64,000 bases of DNA from Bordetella genomosp. 10 (GCF_002261225.1 NZ_NEVM01000001.1:1674001-1738000), one strand, 5' to 3'. Positions 41,743 to 50,834 are shown, counted from the first letter of the stretch. Numbers and translations are program-made. Notes: generated by a model from the sequence alone, not told the origin.

Positions 41743-43092
41743 TCACTGGGCGGCGAGCAGCCGCGTGAGTTGCGCGATATCCGCCATGTGCTCCAGCTCG
41801 CCGACGCGGTCGACGATGGCGCGGGCGCGCGAGGCGCCGATGACGTCCGTGGTGTTGGCGAGGAATTTTTCCTCGAGGGCGCGATCGTCCATGGGACGCG
41901 CGGCGTCGCCATAGGGAACGTCCTGGAACGCCTGCAGGCGCCGTCCGTCCTCCAGCGTGATCGTGACGCGGGCGGGGCGCCCTTGTGGATGGGCCGCCGC
42001 GAGGCCTTCGTCGGCGACGACGCGGGTGTTTCCGGCCAGCGTGCAAACGTCGTCGTCCGCCCAGCGATCCTGTTCGAACTGCGCGGCCGTGAGCCTGCCG
42101 TCCAGCAGCGCCATGGCGACGGTGACGGGCAGGCTGTGGTCGGCCGTTTCCCGGTTGCCGGGGCGGAACTTGCTCGGGTCCGCGGTGCGCTGGGCGGTTA
42201 TCGGCGGTACGACGATCTCCACGCCGGCGATCCGCGCCTGTCCTATCTGTTCGTGCAGGCGCAGCGCGACTTCATTGGGCGTCTGCAATTCGAATTGGAC
42301 GGGGAACTGCTTGAAACTGGTGCGCTCGATCAAGGGCGCGCCGTCGGGCGCCAAGGCAAGGGCGTCGAAGCTGTCCCGGGCCGGGCCTTCCTTGGTCAGC
42401 CAGTCCAGGAAATGGACGGGACCGGTGAAACCTTGCTCCGCCAGGCGCACCCCCAGGACGCTTTCCATCGACGACCACGCGTAGCCTATGGCCTTGGCCA
42501 TGCTGATGCCGCCTTTCGAGAGCGCGTGCACCGTGAACTGCCGGCAGCCGGACAGGGCCACCGCATGCTGGACGACTTCGCCCGGCAGCTTCCAGGCGCT
42601 GCCCATGATGATGGGCGCGACGATGCCGGCCGCGGAAACGTGATGCATGCCCATGGCCTGCAGCGAGAGCAGATGGGTCAGGCGCATCTGCGCCTCGTAG
42701 CCGGCGACGAGAGCCTGGATGAGGTCGCGCCCGCCGCCCCCGTGGCATTCCACGGATGCCAGGGCGACGGTGACGTTTTCCGAAGGGTGGCAGACATCCT
42801 GGGCCCAATAGACGTCCATCATGTCCAGGTATCTGAGCATGATGCCGTTCAGCAGGATGGCCCGTTCCAGGGTGGAGGGGAGGGCTTCGCCGATTACCGT
42901 GGCATGTCCGGCGCCGCCCACGGGGACGGCGGCGGCAAGCCGGGCCGGCGCGCAAGCCGTGGCGGCGATTGCGCAACCGAGGCCGTCCAGTATCGCCCGC
43001 CTGGCCGCCGCCATGGTGGCGGGGGAAAAGTCCTCGAACCGCATTCCCCGCGTCAGCTCGACCAGCCTGGCGACGACGGTGCCGCTGCTCAT
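41743..43092 (-). CDS. MmgE/PrpD family protein
   Basis: A 449-residue MmgE/PrpD homologue, the most divergent of the four here. Recognisable parts are AILDGLGCAIAATACAPARL, ILLNGIMLRYLDMMDVYW, HPSENVTVALASVECHGGGG, MGMHHVSAAGIVAPIIMGSAW and GGISMAKAIGYAWSSMESVL. The DFDD segment of the others reads YLDMMD. It is the first gene of a leftward group with two Bug receptors. Function unknown beyond the family's dehydratase, isomerase and decarboxylase activities. Confidence 0.82.
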   Translation of the reverse strand: MSSGTVVARLVELTRGMRFEDFSPATMAAARRAILDGLGCAIAATACAPARLAAAVPVGGAGHATVIGEALPSTLERAILLNGIMLRYLDMMDVYWAQDVCHPSENVTVALASVECHGGGGRDLIQALVAGYEAQMRLTHLLSLQAMGMHHVSAAGIVAPIIMGSAWKLPGEVVQHAVALSGCRQFTVHALSKGGISMAKAIGYAWSSMESVLGVRLAEQGFTGPVHFLDWLTKEGPARDSFDALALAPDGAPLIERTSFKQFPVQFELQTPNEVALRLHEQIGQARIAGVEIVVPPITAQRTADPSKFRPGNRETADHSLPVTVAMALLDGRLTAAQFEQDRWADDDVCTLAGNTRVVADEGLAAAHPQGRPARVTITLEDGRRLQAFQDVPYGDAARPMDDRALEEKFLANTTDVIGASRARAIVDRVGELEHMADIAQLTRLLAAQ

Positions 43093-43307
43093 GGCGGGGC
43101 CCCGGCGGCGTGCGCAATCCGTATTCCTTGCTGTCCCATATCCTGGTCTCCTCGATTCGCCGCGGTTTCCCCGCGATTCCTGCGAGGAAGTCTAGCGGCC
43201 GAGCCGGCTGGATGAGACCTTGGGTCCGGGAGACTATTCCATATAGTGACAATTCTTCGGGAACCGAAAACCGGAATTCCCGTCGCGCCTGCCCCGATCC
43301 CCTTGCT

Positions 43308-44249
43308 TCAAAGCGGCGTCAGCAAGGCCTCGCCCGCGTACAGGCGCCGCGCATTTTCGAGAAACATGTCCACCATCGACTGCATGGCCTCGGGCGACCA
43401 GCCCGCGACGTGCGGGGTGAGCACCACGTTGGACAGGCCGGCCAGCGCGGGAGGCAGTTTCGGTTCGCCTTCATAGACGTCCAGGGCCGCGCCGGCGATC
43501 CGTTCGTGGCGCAAGGCGTCCACCAGCGCATCGGTGTCGACCACGCTGCCGCGCGCGATGTTGATCAGGTATCCCCGCGGCCCGAGTTGTTCGAGGATGT
43601 CGCGGCCGATGAGATGCCGGGTGCGGTCCCCGCCCGGCACGGCGACCAGCAGCACGTCGGCCCATTGCGCGAGGTCGCCCGGCGAGGCAAAGGAGCGATG
43701 CGGCGAGCCGGGCCGGGGGCTGCGGTTGCAATAGCCGATCTCCATGTCGAAGGCCTGCGCGCGGCGGGCCACTTTTTCGCCGATGGCCCCCAGGCCCAGG
43801 ATGCCGAGCTTCTTGCCGGAGACGCCGGGCGGCATGGGCACGTCGGTGCGCCATCCCCCTTGCCGGGTCAGTTGATCGAAGCGCGGAATGCCGCGGATGA
43901 CGGCCAGCATCAGGCCCATGGCGTGGTCGGCCACGCAGGTGTCGTTGGTGCCGGCGCCGCAGGCCACGGCGACGCCGCGCCGGTGGGCATGCTCGATATC
44001 GATTTTTTCGTAGCCGGCGCCGAGCGAGTAGACCATTTTCAGCTTGGGCAGGGCGTCGATCTGCGCGGCGCTCAGGCCGATGGCGCCGATGGTCATGACC
44101 ACCTCCACGCGCCCGGCGGCCTGCGCCACGGCATCGTCGTACTGCTGCGGCGTGGGCGCGAAGATTACCTCGAAGTGCCGCGCGATCTGCTCGCGTTCGC
44201 GCTCGGCGACGGGGTTCATGATGATGAGTAGGGGTTTGGCGGAAGGCAT
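43308..44249 (-). CDS. 2-hydroxyacid dehydrogenase (NAD(P)-dependent, glyoxylate/hydroxypyruvate reductase-like)
   Basis: A 313-residue D-isomer-specific 2-hydroxyacid dehydrogenase. The Rossmann motif is LGILGLGAIGEKVARRAQAF. Catalytic Arg is in LINIARGSVVDTDAL, Glu in DVYEGEPKLP and His in LTPHVAGWSPEAM. The segment YSLGAGYEKIDIEHAHRRGV is typical of glyoxylate/hydroxypyruvate reductases. CNRSPRPGS after the Rossmann strand favours NADP over NAD. It is the last gene of the ABC-transporter operon, 17 bp after the GntR gene. Confidence 0.9.
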   Translation of the reverse strand: MPSAKPLLIIMNPVAEREREQIARHFEVIFAPTPQQYDDAVAQAAGRVEVVMTIGAIGLSAAQIDALPKLKMVYSLGAGYEKIDIEHAHRRGVAVACGAGTNDTCVADHAMGLMLAVIRGIPRFDQLTRQGGWRTDVPMPPGVSGKKLGILGLGAIGEKVARRAQAFDMEIGYCNRSPRPGSPHRSFASPGDLAQWADVLLVAVPGGDRTRHLIGRDILEQLGPRGYLINIARGSVVDTDALVDALRHERIAGAALDVYEGEPKLPPALAGLSNVVLTPHVAGWSPEAMQSMVDMFLENARRLYAGEALLTPL

Positions 44250-44266
44250 GCTTGCGGTGGAAACGA

Positions 44267-44968
44267 TCAGATATGGGTGTGGCGGGCGACCAGGCCGGCG
44301 CGGACGTTGGTCAGGTGGGTGTGCATGGCGGCGCGCGCCGCCTCGGGCTTGCCCTCAAGAATAGCCTCAAGAATGGCGATGTGCTCGTCACAGCCGGGAA
44401 TCAGGCGTTCGGGCGCGCCGTTCTGGTCGAAGCAGCGCGCCTTGATGCGCAGGTCGTGGATGGCCTGCGCCATCAGGCGGTTGCCGCTGGCCTGGGCAAT
44501 GCTGTCGTGCAGCAAGTTGTCGAGCCGGTGGTTTTCTTCATGGCTAGAGTGCTGCCGGCGCTTGATCTCGCGCACCTGGTCGAGAATGGCCGTGGCCTGC
44601 TCGGGCGCCATGCGCGTGGCGGCCGCCGCGGCGGCGTCGCCTTCCAGCAGCAGGCGCATCTGGAAGATCTCCAGGTACTGGCGCAAGGTCGGTTCCGGCA
44701 CGATGAGCTGGCCGCGTGCGGTGCGCACCGCGAAACCGCCACCGATCAGGCGGCTCATCGCCTCGCGCAGCGGCGTGCGGGAGACGCCCAGCGCGCCGGC
44801 GAGATTGCGCTCCTGGAGCGGCTGGTTGATCGGAATCTGGCCGCGCTGGATCATGTCCAGCAGGGTCGAGTAAGCCTCTTCGACGAGGTCGCGCGCGTCG
44901 TCGGCGGAGGGCGCCGCGCCGGATGGGTTCAGGGGCAGGAGGCTTTCCATGGCGGGGGAAATGGGCAT
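44267..44968 (-). CDS. GntR-family regulator with FCD effector domain
   Basis: A 233-residue regulator. The winged helix (AYSTLLDMIQRGQIPINQPL, RNLAGALGVSRTPLREAMSR) spans about residues 27-80. The FCD domain (LEIFQMRLLLEGDAAAAAAT, then HDSIAQASGN, DEHIAILEAI and AAMHTHLTNVR) carries His and Asp residues that bind metal or a carboxylate effector in this subfamily. It is co-transcribed with the upstream ABC genes and the downstream 2-hydroxyacid dehydrogenase, so it is probably a local regulator. A candidate operator is the GGCATGC array at 48970-48999. Confidence 0.9.
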   Translation of the reverse strand: MPISPAMESLLPLNPSGAAPSADDARDLVEEAYSTLLDMIQRGQIPINQPLQERNLAGALGVSRTPLREAMSRLIGGGFAVRTARGQLIVPEPTLRQYLEIFQMRLLLEGDAAAAAATRMAPEQATAILDQVREIKRRQHSSHEENHRLDNLLHDSIAQASGNRLMAQAIHDLRIKARCFDQNGAPERLIPGCDEHIAILEAILEGKPEAARAAMHTHLTNVRAGLVARHTHI

Positions 44969-45051
44969 GGGGAATCAGGGGGAGGGCGAGAGAAAGACAG
45001 GGCGGGGGGACGGGCCCGGCCGCGTCCGCGCGATGCGGCGCGGGCGCATCG

Positions 45052-46083
45052 TCAGGCCGCCTCCGCGAATGGCATGGCGTCGCGGGCGCGAAAGCCCCAC
45101 GTCACCTGCCGGCCCGGGGTGCGGTCGGCGGCCTGGATATCCAGCGGCGCATAGGCCAGGATGACTTTTTCGTATGCCTCGATGAAGATCTTCCAGTGCA
45201 GCCCGCAGAAGGTCGACGCGACCACGGTGCCTTCATGGCGCAGGTCGTCGCCCGCCAACTGGCTGCTCACGCGCAGGTGCTCCGGCCGCACGCCCAGCAC
45301 GTTGCCGTTGCCGGGAAGGAAATTGCATTCGCCGAGAAAGCCGGCGACGAAGGCGCTGGCGGGGCGCCGGTACAGCGTTTCGGGCGTGCCGGCCTCGACG
45401 ATGCGGCCCTGCTCCAGGATCACGATGCGGTCCGACAGGTTCATGGCTTCTTCCTGGTCGTGCGTGACGAAGACGACGGTCAGGCCCAGGTCCTGGTGCA
45501 GGCGGCGCAATTGCAACTGGATGGCCTGGCGCAGGTTCTTGTCCAGCGCCCCCAGCGGTTCGTCCATGAGCAGGATGTCGGGCGTGAAGACCAGGGCGCG
45601 CGCCAGCGCGACGCGCTGCTGCTGGCCGCCGGACAGCGCGCCGGGCTTGCGGTCCTGCAAGGCGGTCAGGCTCACCAGGTCGAGCGCCTCCAGCACGCGC
45701 CGGCGGATGTCGTCGGCGTTCAGGCGCCGCATGCGCAGCGCGAAGGCCACGTTCTCGAACACGCTCATGTGCGGAAACAGGGCGTAGTTCTGGAACACCA
45801 TCCCGATGTTGCGCTCCGAGATGGGCATGTGCGTGACGTCGCGCCCGCCGATCTGCACCGCGCCGGCATCGGGCGATTCGAAGCCGGCGATGATCTTGAG
45901 CAAGGTGGTCTTGCCGGAGCCGGAGGCGCCGAGCAGCGTGCAGAATTCGCCGCGCGCCACCGTGAGGTCGACCTCCGGCAGCGCCACGGCATTGCCGTAG
46001 CGTTTGTGTATGCCCGTCAGCGCCAGTTCTTTGCCCTGGCGTTCCGGCGGTCGTGGCGGGCGGATTTCATAGGCGTTGTGCAT
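45052..46083 (-). CDS. ABC transporter ATP-binding protein (PotA/FbpC type)
   Basis: A 343-residue ATPase of the polyamine/iron/opine class. Walker A LLGASGSGKTTLLK, the signature LSGGQQQRVALARAL, Walker B ILLMDEPLGALDKN and the H-loop VFVTHDQEEAM are all intact. A C-terminal TOBE-type region (NVLGVRPEHLRVSS) follows. It ends the transport part of an operon with the fused permease (1 bp apart) and the binding protein. The substrate is not deducible; the linked 2-hydroxyacid dehydrogenase suggests an organic acid or amine derivative. Confidence 0.93.
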   Translation of the reverse strand: MHNAYEIRPPRPPERQGKELALTGIHKRYGNAVALPEVDLTVARGEFCTLLGASGSGKTTLLKIIAGFESPDAGAVQIGGRDVTHMPISERNIGMVFQNYALFPHMSVFENVAFALRMRRLNADDIRRRVLEALDLVSLTALQDRKPGALSGGQQQRVALARALVFTPDILLMDEPLGALDKNLRQAIQLQLRRLHQDLGLTVVFVTHDQEEAMNLSDRIVILEQGRIVEAGTPETLYRRPASAFVAGFLGECNFLPGNGNVLGVRPEHLRVSSQLAGDDLRHEGTVVASTFCGLHWKIFIEAYEKVILAYAPLDIQAADRTPGRQVTWGFRARDAMPFAEAA

Positions 46084-46084
46084 G

Positions 46085-47791
46085 TCAGTGTTCCTTCTTC
46101 CTGCGCAGCAGCAGGTTGGCGAGCAGTATCAGCGCCGTCGCCCCGACCAGCAGGCAGGAGGCCGAGATGACGGTGGGATCGAAGTCGTTGGCCAGGCCCT
46201 CGAACATGAGCTTGGGCAGGGTGCGGTTGCGTATCGTGGTCAGGAAGAGCGCCATCACGACGTCGTCGAAGGAGCTCACGAAGGCGAACACGGCGCCGCC
46301 GACCAGGCTGGGAAGCAGCGCGGGCAGCATGACCAGACGGAACATCGTCGGCCAGGAGGCGCCCATGCCCAGCGCGGCCAGTTCCAGGCTGGGATCCAGG
46401 CTGCGCAGCGCGGCGCGCATGGTGATGTAGACGTAGGGCGCGGCCAGGACCGTGTGGCCCAGGACCACCGCCGCGGAGTTGGCCACCCAGCCCATGGGCG
46501 CGAAGAGGTAGTAGAGCGCCACGGCGGTGACGATGGCGGGCACCGACATGGGCACGATGAAGAAGGCGTCCAGCCAGCCCTGCCGGCGCTGGCCCAGGCG
46601 GCTCACGCCCAGCGCGGCGGCGGTGCCCAGCGCGGTGGCCAGCAGCGTGACGGCGACCGCGATGCGCGTGCTGGAGGCCAGCGCCGCCAGCCACTTGCCG
46701 TCGGCGAAGAAGTTTTCATACCAGCGCAGGCCGTAGTGGGGCGGCGGGAATATCGGGAAATCCGTGGTGCCGAAGCTCATCGGGATCACCACCACGATGG
46801 GCAGCAGCAGGAAGATGGCGCAGGCGACGCCGAGCAGGGCGGCCACGCGGCCGCCGGGCGTGCGCCGGTAGCCGGTCTGGTTGCTGCCCTTGCCGGAACT
46901 CGCGCTGATCAGGTTGTTCAGGCCGAAGAGGCGGTTGAAGATCCAGAGCGACAGCAATACCGTCGCCAGCAGCACGCCCGCCAGCGCCGCGGCCAGGCCC
47001 CAGTTCAGTTCTTCGGTGATGTTGTGCGAGATGAGTTCGGCGGCCATGCGCTGGCCCGGGCCGCCCATCAGCGACGGCGTGATGTAGTAGCCCACCGCGT
47101 TCATGAAGACGATGATGCCGCCGGCCACCGCGCCGGGGCAGGTCAGGGGCAGGACGACGCGGCTGAAGATGCCCGCCGAGCCCGCGCCCAGGCTTTGCGC
47201 GGCCTGCACCAGATTGCCGTCCAGCGAACGGAACGACGCATAGAGCGGCAGCACCACGAAGGGCATGAGCACGTGGGTCATGCCTATCATGACGCCGGTG
47301 AAGTTGTACAGGAAGGCCATGGGCTGGTCGATGATGCCCACCGTGGTCAGCAGGGCATTGAGCGGCCCGTTCTTGCCGAGCAGGGCGATCCAGGCCGAGG
47401 TGCGCACCAGGGCGCTGGACCAGAACGGCAGCAGCACGGCGAAGAACAGCACGCGCGCCACGGTAGGCGGCACCGTGGCCATCAGGTAGGCCAGCGGATA
47501 GCTCAGCACCACGCAGGACACGGTGACCGCCGCGGCGATGGTGAAGGTGTTGCCCAGCACGATGCGGTAGATGGGCGTTTCCAGCAGGTGGCGGTAATGC
47601 TCCAGCGACAGGCCGCCGTGTTCGCCCCGGAAGCCGTTGCTGAGCAGGCCCGCGATGGGGCCGGCGAAGAACAGCAGCAGGAACAGCAGCAGGGGCAGGG
47701 CGGCCAGTGCGGCGACCCGGCCGCGGCGGCGCGCGGCGGCCTGGCGCGCGCCGGCCACGGGCAAGGGAAGGGCGTCGGTGCTCATGGTCAT
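46085..47791 (-). CDS. ABC transporter permease, PotB- and PotC-like halves fused in one protein
   Basis: A 568-residue protein with two full permease domains. The first (about residues 30-300) carries LPFWSSALVRTSAWIALLGK and the coupling loop QAAQSLGAGSAGIFSRVVLP. The second (about 320-565) carries FFIVPMSVPAIVTAVALYYL and LAALGMGASWPTMFRLVMLP. In the polyamine/iron class these are usually two separate proteins, PotB and PotC. Each half has about six membrane helices. The fusion is genuine: there is no stop or restart between them. It sits between the binding-protein and ATPase genes. Confidence 0.92.
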   Translation of the reverse strand: MTMSTDALPLPVAGARQAAARRRGRVAALAALPLLLFLLLFFAGPIAGLLSNGFRGEHGGLSLEHYRHLLETPIYRIVLGNTFTIAAAVTVSCVVLSYPLAYLMATVPPTVARVLFFAVLLPFWSSALVRTSAWIALLGKNGPLNALLTTVGIIDQPMAFLYNFTGVMIGMTHVLMPFVVLPLYASFRSLDGNLVQAAQSLGAGSAGIFSRVVLPLTCPGAVAGGIIVFMNAVGYYITPSLMGGPGQRMAAELISHNITEELNWGLAAALAGVLLATVLLSLWIFNRLFGLNNLISASSGKGSNQTGYRRTPGGRVAALLGVACAIFLLLPIVVVIPMSFGTTDFPIFPPPHYGLRWYENFFADGKWLAALASSTRIAVAVTLLATALGTAAALGVSRLGQRRQGWLDAFFIVPMSVPAIVTAVALYYLFAPMGWVANSAAVVLGHTVLAAPYVYITMRAALRSLDPSLELAALGMGASWPTMFRLVMLPALLPSLVGGAVFAFVSSFDDVVMALFLTTIRNRTLPKLMFEGLANDFDPTVISASCLLVGATALILLANLLLRRKKEH

Positions 47792-47840
47792 GGCGGGGGG
47801 AGCGCCGGCGCGCCGGCGGCTGGCAAGAGGGAGAGGCGGA

Positions 47841-48890
47841 TCAGCGGGCGCGAACCTGGTTGTAGCGCTCGGTGATGGCGGGGCCGTTGGCGTCCCAGAA
47901 TTCCGAGTTCAGGAAGATGCTGTGCTTCAGGCGCTCGGTAGTCGAGGGCAGGCGCTCCAGGCGCTTGGCGTCGATCAGGGGCAGGGCCTGCTCGGTGGTC
48001 GGGCCGTAGGCGATGTACTTGCTGAACTCGGCCTGGTTCTTGGGCTGGGTCATGAAGTTCAGCAGCTTGATGGCCTCGGCGCGGTGCGGCGCGCCCTTGA
48101 CGATGGCGAAGTAGCCGACCTGCGCGATGCTGTCGCCCCAGCCCATGGCGATGGGCAGGCCCGAGTCGATGCCGGCCTGGAAGCGGCCGTTCCAGCCCAG
48201 CGCCATCACGACTTCGCCGCTGGCCAGCGCGTTGACCGGCTCCGCGCCGCTCTTCCACCAGCGCGCCACGTAGGGCTTGATTTCCTCGATCTTCTTGAAC
48301 GCGCGGTCCAGGCCGGCGGGCGTGGCCAGCACCTTGTAGACGTCGGCCGGCGCGACGCCGTCGGCGATCAGGGCGGCCTCGATCACCGTGGCCGGGTCGT
48401 CCTGCAAGGTGCGCTTGCCGGGGAATTTCTTCACGTCCCAGAAATCCGCGAAGGTGCTGGGCTGGGGCTTGCCGGCCGGGAAGGCCTGGGTGGAGAAGCC
48501 GATGTTGGTCGAGAAGATTTCCGAAGGCACGCCGTAGTCGTTGCGCGCGCTGGGAATCACGTGATCCTGCGGGACCATGTCGGGCGTGATCTTCTCGAAG
48601 ACGCCGAGCTTGATGCCGCGCGTCAGGCGCGCGCTGTTTTCCGTGACCACGTCCCAGGAAACCGACTTGGTGTCGATCATGGCGCGGATCTTGGCCACTT
48701 GCGGATCGGTGTCCTCATTGACGGTGATGCCCGTTTCCTTGGAGAAGGGCTTGAGCCACGCCTCGCGGATCGCGCCTTGGTAGTTGCCGCCCCAGCTCGC
48801 GAAATTGAGTTCGGCCGCGTGCGCCGCGCCGGTGGCCATCGTCAGGGCGATGGCGGCGGCGGATGTGAGGCGCTTCCATTTGAGATTCAT
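47841..48890 (-). CDS. ABC transporter substrate-binding protein (PotD-like)
   Basis: A 349-residue periplasmic binding protein. The start at 48890 (MNLKWKRLTSAAAIALTMAT) gives a signal peptide ending at GAAHAAE; the frame is open 50 codons further upstream without a better start. LNFASWGGNYQGAIREAWLK and WDVVTENSARLTRGIKLGVF fit the spermidine/putrescine and iron-type cluster. It is the first gene of an operon with the fused permease, ATPase, GntR regulator and 2-hydroxyacid dehydrogenase. Ligand unknown. Confidence 0.9.
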   Translation of the reverse strand: MNLKWKRLTSAAAIALTMATGAAHAAELNFASWGGNYQGAIREAWLKPFSKETGITVNEDTDPQVAKIRAMIDTKSVSWDVVTENSARLTRGIKLGVFEKITPDMVPQDHVIPSARNDYGVPSEIFSTNIGFSTQAFPAGKPQPSTFADFWDVKKFPGKRTLQDDPATVIEAALIADGVAPADVYKVLATPAGLDRAFKKIEEIKPYVARWWKSGAEPVNALASGEVVMALGWNGRFQAGIDSGLPIAMGWGDSIAQVGYFAIVKGAPHRAEAIKLLNFMTQPKNQAEFSKYIAYGPTTEQALPLIDAKRLERLPSTTERLKHSIFLNSEFWDANGPAITERYNQVRAR

Positions 48891-48969
48891 TGCTTGGACT
48901 CCGTTCGAGAAGAAAACCGCGACGGGGAATCGGCCCCCGATGCCGGGCATGGCGCCTCGGCGAGTCCAT

Positions 48970-48999
48970 GGCATGCAAAAGGCATGCCAATGGCATGCC
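48970..48999. promoter_or_regulatory. Three phased GGCATGC boxes, candidate GntR operator
   Basis: GGCATGC occurs at 48970, 48981 and 48992, each 11 bp apart, so on the same face of the helix. The second and third form a perfect 19-bp palindrome GGCATGCCAATGGCATGCC (48981-48999). It lies about 80-110 bp upstream of the ABC binding-protein start. The natural candidate ligand is the GntR protein of the same operon. Confidence 0.5.
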
Positions 49000-49205
49000 A
49001 AGCATCGAAGACGGTTTTTTCCCGGCGCGGTTTGGCGCACGACGGTGGCGACGCACTACGCGATGCATCGCTCGATGCACCAAACCGTGGCGTCTGCCCT
49101 GAAGCGGGGCACGGCGCGCGGGGGCGTAGCCGGACCGCGGCAAGCGGCCTTTCCGCCACAGTCGCGGTTACAGAATGCCATTTCAAATTGAAGATTATGG
49201 TCGAT

Positions 49206-49224
49206 GAGAATAATATTAGTTCTC
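49206..49224 (+). promoter_or_regulatory. Fur-box-like palindrome before the sigma factor gene
   Basis: GAGAATAATATTAGTTCTC has near-perfect dyad symmetry and matches the classic 19-bp Fur box (GATAATGATAATCATTATC) at 13 of 19 positions. It ends 25 bases upstream of the sigma factor ATG, the expected place for iron-dependent repression of a FecI-type gene. Confidence 0.7.
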
Positions 49225-49249
49225 AATTAGATCCAAATCGGCCTGCATC

Positions 49250-49777
49250 ATGACCTTGCCTTCGATGGCCTGGGAGCCCCGCTATGCGGACCCGGACCAT
49301 AGCTTCTCGACCTTGTACCGAACCCACCATTCCTGGCTGACGGGATGGTTGAGGCGCCGGGGCGCGGATCATCACGATGCGGCCGATCTGGCGCAGGAGA
49401 CATTCATCCGGGTGCTGCAATCCAGCGTCGCGGCCAATATCGGCGAACCGCGCGCCTACCTGGCGACGGTGGCGCGTGGCCTGGTCGTCGACCTCTGGCG
49501 CCGCCGGGCGCTGGAACAGGCTTATCTGCAAGTCCTGCAGGCCATGCCGGTGGAGCACCAGCCCTCGCTGGAAGCCCAGGCCCTGGTCAGGGAACGCCTG
49601 TTCAAGCTGGACAAGATGCTGGACGGCCTGGGCGCCAAGGTGAAGAAGGCGTTCCTGATGGCCATGTTCGACGGCGCCGCCTATCCCGTCATCGCCGAAC
49701 GCCTGGGCGTGTCGGTGCGCACGGTGGGCGAGTACATGGCCAAGGCGATGGCCCGCTGCTGCCTCATCATGGATTGA
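49250..49777 (+). CDS. FecI-type ECF sigma factor
   Basis: A 175-residue sigma-70 family protein of the iron-starvation class. Region 2 is LYRTHHSWLTGWLRRRG, HHDAADLAQETFIRVLQ and PRAYLATVARGLVVDLWRRR; region 4 is LDGLGAKVKKAFLMAMFDGA, then YPVIAERLGVSVRTVGEYMA. FecI-type factors are activated when a FecR partner relays ligand binding at an outer-membrane receptor; both partners follow here. The Fur-like box upstream implies induction under iron shortage. Confidence 0.93.
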   Translation: MTLPSMAWEPRYADPDHSFSTLYRTHHSWLTGWLRRRGADHHDAADLAQETFIRVLQSSVAANIGEPRAYLATVARGLVVDLWRRRALEQAYLQVLQAMPVEHQPSLEAQALVRERLFKLDKMLDGLGAKVKKAFLMAMFDGAAYPVIAERLGVSVRTVGEYMAKAMARCCLIMD

Positions 49778-49784
49778 ACGCCGC

Positions 49785-50834
49785 ATGGAGCCGTCCCGAT
49801 CCCTGACCCCGCGGCAGCGCCAGGCCACCGAAGAGGCCGCCCGCTGGTTCGCGCGCCTGATGGAGCCCGGCGTCCAGGCCTCGGTGCACGAGGCCTGGGA
49901 GCGGTGGCTGTCCCATAGTCCTGAAAACCGGCAGGCATGGGCCAAGGTCGAGGCCGTGCGGCGTTGCTTCGTCGAGGTCCCGCGCGAGATCGCCCTGCCG
50001 GCCTTGCAGGGGGCGGACGCGAAACGCCGCAATGCGCTGCGTTGGGCCCTGATGGGGGCGGTCGCCCTTCCGCTTGGCATGCTGCTGCCGGAACTGCCCG
50101 AGGAATGGAAGGCGTGGAACGCGGCCATCAAGACGGCGGTGGGCCAGATTTCCGCATTCTCCCTGGCAGGCGACGTCCAGGCCGTGCTGGATACCGACAG
50201 CGCGGTGGACGTGGTTTCCACCGCCCATGCGGACCGCATCGTCCTGCGCCGCGGGCGCGTCTATTTGAGCGCTTCGCCGCGGGCAAGCGCCGGGGCAGGC
50301 CTGGAAGGCGGGGATGCGGCGCCGTCCGTGGCCGCCGGCGCGGCCGGGGCGCTCCCGGCAACGGCCCGCTCGCTCATCGTCGAGACCCGGCACGGGACGG
50401 TGTCCACCACGGGCGCCGAGTTTACCGTCAGCCTGCGCGACGACTTCAGCCTGGTGCACGTCAACCGCGACGACGTGCGGGTCATGCCGCGCGCCGCGGG
50501 CGCGGCGGCGGACGAGGTCCGGGCAGGCTTTCGCGCGGCGTTCTCCGCCGCCGGGGTCCGCCTGGACGAGGCCCGCCCGAACAGGATGTTCGCCGCATGG
50601 CACACGGGTTCGCTCATGGCGGTCAACATGCCGCTGGGCGACTTCGTGCACAAGCTGCGCGCCTATCGGCGCGGCGCCCTGTTCCTGGACGACGCCCTGG
50701 CCGCGCTGCCCGTGTCCGGCACCTTTCCCCTGTCGCGGACGGATCTCGCGCTGGACGCGCTGGAGAACAGCTACCCCGTCCGGATACGCCGTCTCACGCG
50801 CTACGTGACCTGGATCGAAAAGCGCGCCGCCTGA
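49785..50834 (+). CDS. FecR-type anti-sigma/signal relay protein
   Basis: A 349-residue inner-membrane protein. The cytoplasmic N-terminus (LTPRQRQATEEAARWFARLM, then HEAWERWLSHSPENRQAWAK) is the DUF4880 sigma-binding region. A membrane helix lies near residues 85-103 (LRWALMGAVALPLGMLLP). A periplasmic FecR domain follows (VDVVSTAHADRIVLRRGRVY, VETRHGTVSTTGAEFTV) and then an STN-like C-terminus that meets the receptor's signalling domain. It starts 8 bases after the sigma factor stop. It should hold the sigma factor inactive until the receptor is occupied. Confidence 0.92.
   Translation: MEPSRSLTPRQRQATEEAARWFARLMEPGVQASVHEAWERWLSHSPENRQAWAKVEAVRRCFVEVPREIALPALQGADAKRRNALRWALMGAVALPLGMLLPELPEEWKAWNAAIKTAVGQISAFSLAGDVQAVLDTDSAVDVVSTAHADRIVLRRGRVYLSASPRASAGAGLEGGDAAPSVAAGAAGALPATARSLIVETRHGTVSTTGAEFTVSLRDDFSLVHVNRDDVRVMPRAAGAAADEVRAGFRAAFSAAGVRLDEARPNRMFAAWHTGSLMAVNMPLGDFVHKLRAYRRGALFLDDALAALPVSGTFPLSRTDLALDALENSYPVRIRRLTRYVTWIEKRAA

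Larger units (their letters stand above)
48891..49249. promoter_or_regulatory. Divergent intergenic region: ABC operon and FecI system
   Basis: A 359-bp region between two divergent operons. It contains three GGCATGC boxes (48970-48999) nearer the ABC operon and a Fur-like box (49206-49224) nearer the sigma factor gene, in a locally AT-rich patch (about 49180-49235). I see no gene in it. Confidence 0.6.

Noticed and set aside
43234..43251. ATTCCATATAGTGACAAT as a sixth copy of the island operator
   Set aside because: Only the first half-site fits; the spacer and the other half differ from the five accepted sites.
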